A DNA stretch of 64,000 bases, from assembly GCA_963854835.1 (NCBI GenBank), contig OY978525.1, positions 53,751,448-53,815,447 on the forward strand, given 5' to 3'. A program made the translations under genes and the position numbers. Shown one piece after another: positions 20,445 through 30,958 of the stretch; the stretch's first letter is position 1; every line of letters begins with the position of its first letter. The notes under the pieces were generated by a model. The model had not been told where the DNA came from and made no database searches. It saw nothing but the letters and a program-made list of their open reading frames with translations. The DNA is from Megamerina dolium (taxonomy: Eukaryota; Arthropoda; Insecta; Diptera; Megamerinidae).

Positions 20445-21575
20445 CCTATGTTTAACAACCTGATTAGACTTAGCAGTGTAACTTCAGTCCTGGTAAATCT
20501 ACCATCGACCAGATTTCACACATCATCTATTTGTTGATCATAAAACCGTTTTCGACAGTCCGGTAAGGTATTATATACAAAAAAACAATATCTGAGTTTG
20601 GTATTCGTACAAGGCTCATCGTCTTTGCGCAACTCCTGTTGTGCAGTGAAAATTAGGAACGACCTCTCCCGGTCGTTTAATACCGAACGGGGTTTCAGAC
20701 AAGGTGATTCGTTATCGTGCGACTTCTTCAATCTTATTATGGACAAAATAATACGAAGTGTTGATCTACGACGTAATGGTACTATCTTCAACAAAGGTGT
20801 ATGCCTATGATATTGACATAATAGACATGAGCACGCGAGCAGCAGTGCTGCATTCTCAGAGTTGAAAAGAGAGTGGTGTCGAATGGGTCTTACGGTAAAA
20901 GAAGGCAAGACGATGTACATAGTGTCAAACAAAGAGTCCCGGTGTCTTGCAGCACATCACCGTTGATAATTATACTTTGAAGTAGTGAAATACTTTGTCT
21001 ATCTTGGAACCAGCATTAACACCAGTAATGACGTCAGTCAGCAGATATTACGAAGAATCACTCTTGCAAACAGGTGCTACTATGGGCTAAGTAAGCAATT
21101 GCAAAGTGTAGCCCCCTCTCGAGAAATGAAAACCACACTCTAAAAGTCTTTCATCATGCCTATTCTTACATATGGAGCCGAAGCTTGGATAATTTCCACC
21201 TCTGATGAGAGAATACTCGGAATTTTCGAGAGGAAAGTCCTACGAAAATCTTTACACCTATTTGCATTGGTTGCAAGTATCGAATAAGGTACAAACATGA
21301 TCTGTATGAACTGTATGCCGACACCGACATAGTAAAGCGCATTAAAATACAGCGGCTGCGCTGGCTAGGTCATATTGAGCGATTGGAAGAACAAGCTCCA
21401 GCTAAGAAGGTGTTATAATCGGAACCCGCTGTTGGACCACGTAGTAGTACTGTAGAATTTGTCAGCGTTTGGAATGTCTAACTAGCGCTAGCTAGTGAAG
21501 GAATGAGCTGGCTGGCGAAGAATGCTAGATTTAGCTTAAATCGATTTCGGTTGTATTGGCCACATAAGTAAGTAA
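20445..21575 (+). mobile_element. RTE-1 LINE, copy F (RT half with AAGT tail)
   Basis: Begins at the CAACCTGATT block (near 20455). It lacks about 50 bp of the QILEKTQEKQ segment relative to the best copy, and then reads FNTERGFRQGDSLSCDFFNL and a degraded palm (YADD lost around 20805). Thumb blocks (PILTYGAEAWIIST, RLRWLGHIERLEEQ) and the 3' terminus with TAAGTAAGTAAGT follow. It is inserted immediately after the intronic subrepeat array. The frame is broken throughout. Confidence 0.85.
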
Positions 21576-21839
21576 GTTGAAGCCATTCAGTGTTGCTTTC
21601 CAGAAAGAAAAATAAAAGTCTTGCTCCAACATGCTATTTTCACTTTTTGTGGCTGTTTTCATTAAAAAAATATCCATGTGTTAAGATTGTGAACTGTTTA
21701 ACGTGCAAAATAAGTAGTGATTTACGATCAGTTATGGATAATGATAAAATTATAGATTTTTGCGGGAGTTACATACTATAACCAACCACAGCCACTTCCA
21801 CCAACAATAATAACTACAATCAACAACAACAACAACAAC
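21576..21839. other. Unassigned spacer with a CAA-repeat
   Basis: A short frame (21590-21781) has no recognisable motif. A (CAA)n run at about 21820-21840 precedes the LTR-type leader. Confidence 0.35.
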
Positions 21840-22261
21840 AACTCCAGGTGCAACGACCCAATATAATAAGCATTTCTTTAAATTCATTTACTTTAGTTAA
21901 ATAAGCATTTTCTTAAATTTATTTTTCTTTAGTTAATTAAGCATTTTCACTCTTACAAACTGTAAATTATGCATTTTGCTTATGTTTTCGCAACATAATC
22001 AATAATGCGTAATAAACATTTTCAGTTCGAACAGAGAGTTTTAGTGCGGGAGTGCGGTAAAAAGTGAGAAAAAAGTCCTTAAAGCGAATTGTGTTAGTGT
22101 TTGTGCTATATTAAATAATAATACTGTGTTGTGTATTAAATTGTTATTGGAGAGCGATTTCTTATAGCATATCCGACAGTAACGGCATATTACTTGTTGG
22201 AATAGTTGAGAGTATCTCCCAATAACAGAGGCTTTTTGAGGGAATATCAAATAAGCCTCAT

Positions 22262-22385
22262 GGTGAGGGCATATCACCAACACACACAGTAAGGTGATTT
22301 TACAATTAAACTCATCGGTGACGGCATATCACCGAGTAGATCTAAAACACAAATTATAAATTGAATCGGTGACGGTATATCACCG
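22262..22385 (+). promoter_or_regulatory. Repeated GGTGA...TCACC stem-loop motif in the gypsy-1 leader
   Basis: GGTGA-N7-TCACC recurs at 22262-22278, 22316-22334 (CGGTGACGGCATATCACCG) and 22367-22385 (CGGTGACGGTATATCACCG). Degenerate relatives occur at 22170-22200 and 22405-22440. Each folds into a 5-6-bp hairpin with a GGCATA-like loop. Repeated hairpins upstream of gag suggest an RNA role such as packaging or translation, but that is inference. Confidence 0.5.
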
Positions 22386-22792
22386 GGAAGATTAAAACAA
22401 AAAAAAGGCATATCACAAAAAAAAAAACAACTCCCGGTGAGATTTTCAAATTTCTATAAGACGTGAATCCAGGTCAACAAACAACGGCAACAAACAACAG
22501 CAACGAGCAACGGCAATAATGAACATCTCAGCAGCGGCGATCGTAATCTTCATAATATATACATATAATATCAATCATATTATAAATACAATAATATAAC
22601 TATAATTAATAAGTGGAAGTAGGATTATTTCTTGCATTTCATAAGTATAAAATTATAAAATAATAATAATATTAATATTAGAAAAAAATCATAATATAAA
22701 AAAAATAAAAATAAATAAAAAATAAAAAAAATAATAAAAGAACATATATATAAAAAGAAAAGAGGGGAGAAAGAAAAAAAAAAACCATTCCT

Positions 22793-23340
22793 ATGATAAG
22801 AATTATCAAAGAAAAAGCAAAACATAAATATCACCTTAGAAATAACACACCACAGAACATCACAAAAAATAACATTATGATAGGAAACGGACAGAACACA
22901 AACAACACAGTAGACATTTTTAACTCATTAAAAATCCGTGATGCCATCAAAGACCTTCCAAAATTTGACGGAAACCCTCGCCTTTTGTACGAATTTATTA
23001 ATAATGTTGAAGAAATCTTATCTCCCGTACAACAAGCCGACAACACACCACAAGAAAGAATATTCTTAAGAGCAATCAGGAACATAATTGATGGTGCAGC
23101 TAATGAAGTACTAAATATATACGGCACCCAACTCAATTGGGATGAAATAAAAAATAATCTCATCTTGCACTATTCAAACAAAAGGACAGAGACATCTCTA
23201 ATTAGGGACCTACACACACTAAGATAAGAAAGGAAAACCATAGAACATTTTTATAGTGAAGTTATAGAGCTACAGTCAGCTCTAATTAACAATATAAGAA
23301 TACACGAGTCCGGCAATAATGTAATTAATTCAAAAAAAGA
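22793..23340 (+). pseudogene. Gypsy-1 gag (capsid-like N-terminus)
   Basis: The frame from Met 22793 reads NSLKIRDAIKDLPKFDGNPR, LLYEFINNVEEILSPVQ, IFLRAIRNIIDGAANEVLNI and WDEIKNNLILHYSNKRTETS, then LIRDLHTLR and a TAA at 23225. The same frame continues after the stop (RKTIEHFYSEVIELQSALIN) to the mariner boundary. This is the conserved gag of the 412/mdg1-like gypsy group. One premature stop and the abrupt 3' end make it a pseudogene. Confidence 0.8.
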
Positions 23341-23349
23341 ACTTTTCTA

Positions 23350-24560
23350 AATAAATAAAACACATATAAAATATTTTTTATCATGATATTTCTTTTTATT
23401 ATAAAGTTTGAACGTTGACATTATGTGTGAAATACTACATGATTTAAATGACCACCACGCGAATTATTGCAAGCATCGATTCTTTTGAGGTAATTTTCGA
23501 CCACTTTTTGACACATATTGGGCGGTATCTCAGCCATAACGTGACGAATGTTGGTTTTTAGGTGCTCAAGAGTTAAAGGTTTATCTGCATAAACATGGTC
23601 TTTCGCGTAGCCCCACAAAAAAAAGTCAAGCGGTGTCAAATCGCATGATCTTGGTGGCCACTTGATATCGCCACGACGAGAAATTACTCGGCCAGAAAAT
23701 TTCTCTTGCAATAAAGCCATATTCGCTCGAGTTGTGTGGCATGTGGCACCGTCTTGTTGAAACCACATGTTCTCTAAGTCGTATTCTTCAATAGCAGGCA
23801 AAAAAAAGTCGGTTATCATATAACCATAAAGCTCCGAATTGACGGTGACAGTCGTTCCATCGTCGTTTTCGAAGAAGTAAGGTCCAATTACACCTCCGGA
23901 CCAAAGAGCGCAGTAAGCAGTGACTTTTTGTGGATGTAGTGGCCTTTCTTCAATTACTTGAGGATTCTCAGAACCCCAAATACGACAATTTTGTTTGTTA
24001 ACATACCCACCGAGTGAGAAATGTGCTTCGTCGCTGAAGAAAATTTTGTTCGAAAAATTCGACGTATCTACGACGTTGTGAATGGTCAGCTGGCTTCAGT
24101 TGTTGTGTGAGCTGGATTTTATATGGATATAGGTGTAGATCCAAATGCAAAATACGCCATAATGTGCCGTAAGACAGTCCTAATTCCTGAGAACGACGAG
24201 GAATCGACACATTCGGGTCTTCCGGCACCACTTTCACTTACAGCAGCGATATTTTCGGTGGTACGAGCGAAACGATGATGCACAGGCCTTACAATATCTG
24301 TAACCGATCCAGTCTCTTCATATGTAAACCATAATCTCCTCTTAAAGCACGATATGTGGCTGTGGCAGAATCACCATTTTTTAGTAGGTTTTTACAATTT
24401 TAATGCGTTGTGCGATAGTTTAGCGATCCATTTTCGCAAATGTCAGACTTTGAACTGAAAAAGAAAGAAATTGTTTTAACAACTCAGTTTGACAGATGTC
24501 AAATTCTAGCCCTATAATTTTTAAACCGCGAAATGGATAACCATTTACATACTTACATTT
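23350..24560 (-). mobile_element. DD41D mariner inserted in gypsy-1 (minus)
   Basis: Lies between the gag fragment and integrase, opposite in orientation. It encodes a nearly whole transposase. I could not find convincing paired TIRs, so the ends are placed where gag and integrase similarity stop. It differs from the miniature copy at 2349-3144 in sequence and end motifs. Confidence 0.7.
23421..24440 (-). pseudogene. DD41D mariner transposase, catalytic core open
   Basis: From about 24053 down to the stop at 23421 a single minus frame is open and holds all three acidic residues: IFFSDEAHFSLGGYVNKQNC, MWFQQDGATCHTTRANMALL and PPRSCDLTPLDFFLWGYAKD. The spacing of 41 between the second and third Asp marks DD41D. 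It ends LNHVVFHT. The upstream part (PEDPNVSIPRRSQELGLSYG, HSQRRRYVEFFEQ) is in another frame, with further stops near 24240-24420, so the N-terminal DNA-binding part is broken. It is less decayed than most mariner pieces here. Confidence 0.82.
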
Positions 24561-24562
24561 CA

Positions 24563-25270
24563 AGATGATTTTTCCAAATTTTTTATTTGTGTAGCTATAC
24601 CAGATGCTGAAGCTAGCACGGTAGCAAAAGCGTTTTACAACGAAGTTATTGCGCGATATAACATACCAAAATTTTAGTGACTGATAATGGTACAAATTTC
24701 ACTTCGAAACTGTTTTCTGATACATGCAAGTTGCTGGGTGTTAAAAAATTGCATATAACACCCTACCATCCACAAGCAAATAGTTCTTTAGAAAGGAGCC
24801 ATAGACCTTTAGCAGAATATCTTAGGAGTTTTGTTAAAGAATATGGGTCAAATTGGGACCAATGGTTAGCATCAGCGATGCACTACACAATAACACCATA
24901 CATACTTCAACGAAACGTACACCATTCAGTGTCCTATACGGCTTCAATATAGATATGCCGACAAACTTAAAAACAAAAAGATCACCTGTGTACAATACAG
25001 ATGATCAAAATAAAGTATTATAATACCAACTACAAAGGTCACACGAGTTAGTAAGGGAAAATCAAGAAAAAGCAAAGAAATCAGCTAAAATTCAATACAA
25101 CTAAGGGATCCACTCTATAATTTTTAAAATAGGTGATAAAGTATTACTGAGAAACCAGTCCCATCTGGACTGGACCATACGAAGTGATACATGTGGACAG
25201 TCCAGTAACGACGACTATTAAAATCGGACAAAATGGTAAAAAGTACCATAACAACTTACTAAAACATTTT
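24563..25270 (+). pseudogene. Gypsy-1 integrase fragment
   Basis: Reads DDFSKFFICVAIPDAEASTV (first catalytic Asp region), VTDNGTNFTSKLFSDTCKLL (second Asp) and ITPYHPQANSSLERSHRPLA (the Glu) around 24560-24810, then EYLRSFVKEYGSNWDQWLAS and a decayed C-terminus. The DDE triad is preserved, but stops at 24672 and after 24950 break it. It belongs to the gag at 22793 by family type. Confidence 0.8.
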
Positions 25271-25280
25271 TATCAATAAG

Positions 25281-25671
25281 TAGTAGTAGTTTAACGAAGT
25301 AATAGTATTTGTGATAAAAAAAAAAGAAAATTCAGTTAGTTTAAGTTATTAGTAAAACTTCACACAATAATTTAATAAAACCTTTCCACTCAAACTTAGA
25401 TTAATATTATATTCGATGGTCCATACCTCTACAAAACACCCTACAATAACATAATACCGACTAAGCATAAAAGCCTGAGAACGAAATGTACACAACAAGA
25501 ATACACGAGAATTAAATATTCAGACTAAACAAAATACATACTACTACAAAACTGCAAAAAACAAAATTCCGCAAAAAAAATAAAAATAATGATATAAAAA
25601 TATAACCAAAACAAAATGCATATGACACCTGCACATAAGAATAACAAGAATAACAAAATTACCGCAAGCCA
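25281..25671. other. A-rich noncoding stretch, possibly the gypsy-1 3' end
   Basis: A/T-rich with A-runs and no coding match. It lies where a 3' LTR would be expected, but no partner was found upstream. Confidence 0.4.
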
Positions 25672-26450
25672 AAATATGAAATATGAACATATGCATATTT
25701 TGCCTCGCGACATATTTCCCGAAATTGGGAACTACATATTTTTCAATACACATACCAACATTGCTCGAAGTTGTGATATACACAATCCATACTAATATTA
25801 CTTATAATTGTGGAATGTCAGAACATTGCGCCAACTGAGTTGCAGCTGGGTGTGAAAATGCTGACAAAGCACTTTCCCACAGAATTCTTTGTTCTGCACT
25901 TACGTAAGCATACCTGTGTAAGCATACATGACAACTAAAATCACGCGGTCTACTCATATGTGAGAATATCAAAAAGTTGCTTTCTCATGTAGAATATATA
26001 CACATGGAGAGTGCATCGATCTTGTACATAAACACATATAGTACATACATACACACAAGTGGTGTGAATATATTATGGTATGTTATATGTTGGTATGTGG
26101 GTAGATTGATATGTGGCTAGTGTTAGAAAAATTGATATAAGTTGCCAGCTTACTGAAGGCAGTGGTTGTTCAGTTGTGAGTCTTACACCGAAGTGTTAGC
26201 TTTAAGAAAAGTGTAAATACTGCGATCCTTACAAGGCCCTCCAGTATTAGTGTAAAGTTTAAGTAAAAGTGTAAATACTGCGATCCTTACGAGGCCCTCC
26301 AGTATTAGTGTAAAAGTGAAAAACACCAGCAATAAAGTAGAAACCGCAAGTATCCTTAATAAAATATAATTGTTTTATTTCAGCCAACGAGTGTGTTAGA
26401 CTCGAGGGATATTTAAGAGCTTAGGTCTAGGTGTTAATCTTGTGAGCTAG
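25672..26450 (+). mobile_element. LTR-like region of gypsy-2
   Basis: Begins with the block shared with 4432-4660 and ends near a TTTATTTCA segment (26375-26385) after AATAAAATAT, an LTR-like 3' portion just upstream of gypsy pol sequence. It holds two tandem copies, offset 58 bp, of GTGTAAATACTGCGATCCTT followed by AC.AGGCCCTCCAGTATTAG (units near 26208-26256 and 26265-26314). No frame. Assigning it as an LTR is inference from position and composition. Confidence 0.55.
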
Positions 26451-26479
26451 GTACTTAGTAAGTGTTGTGGAAAAATAGT

Positions 26480-28220
26480 ACACAACATGACATTCAACAG
26501 ACTAAGGCCAGTGACATTGCAGCATTCCACCAAAACAGAAATAATATGTATCCAAAGGAAAATTCCTATCTGCTCCAGAGAAATTGTTGACCCATTCAGT
26601 GATAGCAAACGTACTACTGTTGTAGTTGATATATACATTGAGTTTCCGTGTGACGAAACAAAAATGGAAAACTCATTTTACTTGTAGACTCTGAGGCACA
26701 TACCAGTTTAATAAAATCAAGAGTAATTAACAAATATGTTAGCAAGATAGGAAATGCAAGGAAAAATCTTAGTGGTGCATTTGTGGCATTTCTCACCACG
26801 TTTGGGTCAGTAGCAGTCCAACATGAGAGGACTAATGATTTGATGCTAGAATTACATTTAATATCTGAATATAGTAGGATACCTGCTGATGGTATCCAAG
26901 CAAGAGAAAATTTATGAACCGATTGGTCCTCAATACTATGAAAAATAAGCTGATTTTCTTTGGTGAGCGAAAACAGCATTTGATGACTTTACCTCTCAAA
27001 TCATTGAACGAGACTAATAGAGTACTCCACACCAGTGAGGCTGTAGTACCTGGAAGAACTCTGAAGATGGTCCCCATTAAAGTAATTACAAAATTTGAAA
27101 TCGGTATAGTAGAGAAACAGAAAGTAGCTCCTGGAATATACTTGGGGAGACATTGAGCAGTGTGACAACACAGTGTATGTCAAAATGCTCAACACGAATA
27201 CAGAATTGTATATTGCAAATAATGAGCTCAAAATATATATAATTAAGTTTAATCATTCTGAACACGTATAATACGACATAGATCAAAAAATAAATATAGG
27301 AACGGATAACCACAAAGGGGTCATCAAGATATTAGAAACAGTTAAACTAGATTAAGGCTTAAACATCGAAGAAAAGAGATCCATAGAAGACCTATTTAGG
27401 TCATTCCACAATTTATTTTATAAAGCGACAGGCTGTCTTATACAACTGGTATAAGGCACACAATACCAGTAAAAACAGATCAGGTGCCAATCAATCAAAG
27501 ACAGTACAGACTTCCAGAAGTGTACAAAGAACTTGGCACAACATGAATCTCATTCAGGAAGAGTTTTTGAACTTTTACGTAAAAATAACTTAAAGCTAAA
27601 CAGAGATAAGTGCCAGTTTCTAGGAAAGGAGATAATTTACCTATGTCATAAATGCACTGAAGAAGCGGCATTACCAGATCCTGGTAAGGTAGAATGTGTT
27701 AAAAAATATTTGTGCTAACAACAGATGGCAGCAACGAAGCTTTGGGTGCAGTTCCATCTCAGAGGGAAATTGGAAATGGTCGACCCATTGCAGAGCACTC
27801 AGTTATACTGAAAAAAGGAATTCTTAGCTATCGTATAGACTGTAAAGAATTATAGGACCTATCTACTGGGTAGATCTACACCGATCATCAGCCCCTACGA
27901 GGAATTGCAAATCTGAAAAACCAGACATTACGCTTGGCATGTTTCAGACATAAACTCTTTGAATTTGATTTTAAAACAGGCGAAAGGAACTTGAACGCTG
28001 ATGCGCTCAGCAAAGTTCCACAACCAATTATGAGTTAACAACGGTTTTGGCTAGTTTTATGGAGAGAAATAAAGTTAATGAAACTGAAAGTCAAGGAGAG
28101 CCTGAGGAAAGTTCTGATGATATGTTAGAACTTATAAAAGTTCAGAAAATCAAGGAATAAGAATGCTGAAGTTCAAACTAGTGAAAAAGACATTTTGACG
28201 GTACTTCGTCACTTCCATGA
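26480..28220 (+). pseudogene. Gypsy-2 pol remnants (protease, RT thumb, RNase H)
   Basis: In order: a retropepsin-like segment with DSEAHTSLIKSRVINKY near 26680-26740 (DTGA changed to DSEA); a linker KMVPIKVITKFEIG; GTRHTIPVKTDQVPINQRQY-like near 27450-27510; RT thumb VFELLRKNNLKLNRDKCQFL (27560-27620); RNase H start TTDGSNEALGAVPSQREIGN; and YTDHQPLRGIANLKNQTLRL, then LNADALSKVPQ near 28000. The RT palm is missing. Stops and shifts are dense. Integrase is absent. Confidence 0.75.
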
Positions 28221-28230
28221 TTCATCTTTA

Positions 28231-28252
28231 TGAGGGCACAAGGGTGCCCTCA
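28231..28252. repeat. 9-bp inverted repeat at the gypsy-2 break
   Basis: TGAGGGCAC (28231-28239) and GTGCCCTCA (28244-28252), with a 4-nt loop, sit where gypsy-2 similarity ends. Confidence 0.7.
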
Positions 28253-28439
28253 ACACTTATTTTATGATTAGAAGACAGTATAGGTGGAAAGGTGTGCGAA
28301 ACCAAATTAGTTAGTGAGGGAAAATCATGAAGTGTAAAACTACATTTGTTGCAAAGCAGCGCGTTAAATTTTAATTTGGTGAAAAGGCAGCGAGGGTGCC
28401 GATTGGAAATAGATACCACAGGTTAGCCTATATGATGGC

Positions 28440-30705
28440 AGACAAGACAAGGGTAAGTTGATGGGTGTTTATTAGTCTCCAATAACACACCATCCGGCAA
28501 CGTACCCTTATCATGATCGGAGGAAAGGTGCTGGATCAAGGTGTTATGCGATCCGTGCCGAAGATCAGCTTGGCTGGGAGCCTCTTTTTAAAATGGCTTA
28601 CGGATACCTGGCGCCCTCCGTAATAAGTAGCCTTAGCTGCGTATCGCGTATCTCTGCGCAGGAGGACCATTATTTCTCGAAAGAGCTAAACTTTCAGTTG
28701 CGAAGAATACGGACAAAAAGGGCGCTGTCACAAAATCGGCGTGGAAGTCGGTATGGAGGCAGCGCTAAACATCGGGTGAGATATTTGATAGTGCAAACAA
28801 AGGAGCTCCGAATGTGGTGGAATCGTTTACGTTCGTTTTTTAAGGGGACCCTGTTAAAAATGGGAGGAGCAGAAGCGGAAGCGGCAACGTAAAAAAACCG
28901 CGAAGTCGTCAGAGAAGACCACTGAGCAGCTCTCATGCCAGTGGACTTCTTCAAAATGAGTCGACCTTGGAGGTGGAGAACTAAGCGAGGAGGTTCTGGA
29001 GCGATAGCTCTTGAACCACTTTTAAGAGTTCGACACCCGTGGAGGCTGGAAAGGGTGGGCAGCATTCCCCTGAGGAGGTTGATAATCCTTCCAAGCAAAC
29101 ACCGAAAAAGGCAAGTGCTCCGGGAGATGGACGGTCAGTTATAAAGGCCGTCGGTCGATCCAAACGAGGCCTGAAGCTCAAACCTAATACGGGTGAGATA
29201 GCTCTGGGAATGACAGGGCAGAGAAAACCGACATCGGGGAGTGATGAGCGGGGTACACAATCTGATTAGATGTTAACCCGGAGAACCTACAAGTCTCTCA
29301 TGCGGTAACTGGTCCAAGCAGTCTTGGCAGAGCACATAAACGTCGGGCTGAGCAAGCAAAGGGCAATGCTGAAGAACCCACCAGGGCGAGGAAAACCTAC
29401 GCCCAAATAGCGGAGGCCGATCGCCTTATGGGGGTCATGGACTTGTGATTAGAGGGTCGCCTGGAGGTAACTCATCTGAGTGCCTTCAAGGTATCTTTGT
29501 TGAATGCTATAGAGTCCTTCGAAGATGATGTCAATGACATTGAATTTGTGGGCAGGGCAAAGGTGGAGAGCGGATTGTTTGTACTAAGTTGCAAAAATTA
29601 GCAATCCAAAAATGGCTGGCCAAGACGATGGAGCGCCTAACCGGTCTGTGGGAGGGTGCAAAACTGAAATGTGACAATCTAACGACCATTTCGGCAAAGA
29701 GGAAGACGGCGATCGTAGCTCGTGGCAATGCTGTGGGCAGCGACTTCATTCTGAGGAGGCTACAGCGGGAAAACGGCTGTGTGAAGAACACTTCTAAATG
29801 GAGTGTTATTCGCACGAAGCGAATAACACTCCATTGTTATTTGGCAAAGCAGATAAGACAGGTGTCGTACTCACCGTGCTCTGACCTACATTTTAATTAG
29901 ACAGGGGATACGTGCGATTCTGTCTAACTTTCGTTCACCGGATCTCACAGTAGTGAGAATAAATGACGGTGCGAGCTCATTTATGATCGCATCAGCATAT
30001 CTTCCATACGATTCTTTGGAGCGACCTCCTCCCCGAGAGCGGCGGAAGCTCTAGGAAGATTCTGTAATGATAGGGGTTTTGGGAGAAAGGCTCTACTTAG
30101 AGGCGTAGTTCTTCTGACAGGTTAGCTTGACCTCCTAAATGAATGGAGGGAGTACCGGCACACTCCAGCCTTTGGACTCAAAAGGCATACACACCGTCGA
30201 ATATGCAGATGGATTAGCGGTAATGGTGAATGGTGAGTTCTTGAACATTATTTGCGATACCATAAGAGGTGCACTCAAAATGGTTGAAGAATTTTGCACA
30301 GAACAGGGGGTCTCTGTAAATGCTAGTAAAGCGGACAGTACTCTGTAAAAGGAGGACAGGGATAACAATGGACCCCTTAGTCTCTTTGGATCGAACATCA
30401 ACGTTTCTAAGGAAGTACAATATCAAGCTGACTTGGAATAGTCACGTTGATGATAAGATCCAGAAAGGCAAGAGAGTATTGCATCAGTGTAAGAGAGTGT
30501 GCGGTCCCAAGTGCGGAATTAATCCCAGAGCAATTCACTGGATCTACACAACGATGGTAAGGCCCGTAATAGCGTCTGCTGCTGTTAATTGCCAATAATT
30601 GGTATGGATTCGGTAAGGAGATAGGGCACAGGAGCATTCTTCCAAAAGCGCAAATGCCAATAGAATGAATGGGAAGGCTAAAGATGACTGGAAAGTCACA
30701 TACAT
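28440..30705 (+). mobile_element. LOA/R1-type LINE remnant (LOA-2)
   Basis: ORF1-like pieces: FSKELNFQLRRIRTKRALSQ, VDNPSKQTPKKASAPGDGRS, TYAQIAEADRLMGVMDL, NAIESFEDDVNDIEFVGRAK, then WLAKTMERLTGLWEGAKLKC and ENGCVKNTSKWSVIRTK. The endonuclease survives only as YILIRQGIRAILSNFRSPDL and IASAYLPYDSLE. RT survives as VEYADGLAVMVNGEFLNII (YADD changed to YADG) and KMVEEFCTEQGVSVNASKAD, then HQCKRVCGPKCGINPRAIHW. Most of EN and RT is deleted. A perfect 17-bp inverted repeat (29797-29835) marks the ORF1-EN breakpoint. I cannot separate LOA from R1 with certainty. Confidence 0.7.
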
Positions 30706-30958
30706 ACATGTGAGGAAAATACTATCAGTATTTTTCCTCTCTGAGGTTGTTGAGTGCGAACGCAAACAAACGTGTGTGTGCAATATTAAATAAATAAATA
30801 ATAAAAAACAACTAAAACCCAAAATAGATACCTGCAGAAAGAAGAGGAACCAACTCCACAAGGGTATACATATAATATACCTATACAAGAAACTGAACAT
30901 AAAATATAGATACTGTGTCTATTTGTGCAAAATTAAAAATTATTAAAATTGATAATAA

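Larger units (their letters stand above)
21840..25280 (+). mobile_element. Gypsy-1: gutted gypsy-group LTR element carrying a DD41D mariner
   Basis: An LTR/leader-like region (21840-22790) precedes gag (22793-23340). Integrase (24563-25270) follows, with no protease, RT or RNase H between them. A minus-strand DD41D mariner occupies the gap. Direct subrepeats AATAAGCATTTTCTTAAATT-like lie near 21872-21945. I cannot delimit LTRs with confidence. The missing pol core was either lost before the mariner arrived or removed with it. Confidence 0.7.

Noticed and set aside
28694..29098. Minus-strand 134-codon frame
   Set aside because: Antisense shadow of recognisable LOA-2 ORF1 sequence on the plus strand.
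30544..30900. Minus-strand 118-codon frame with hydrophobic stretches, possible membrane protein
   Set aside because: It lies antisense to the LOA-2 tail and JOCK-2 leader. The hydrophobic bias comes from A-rich sense DNA.
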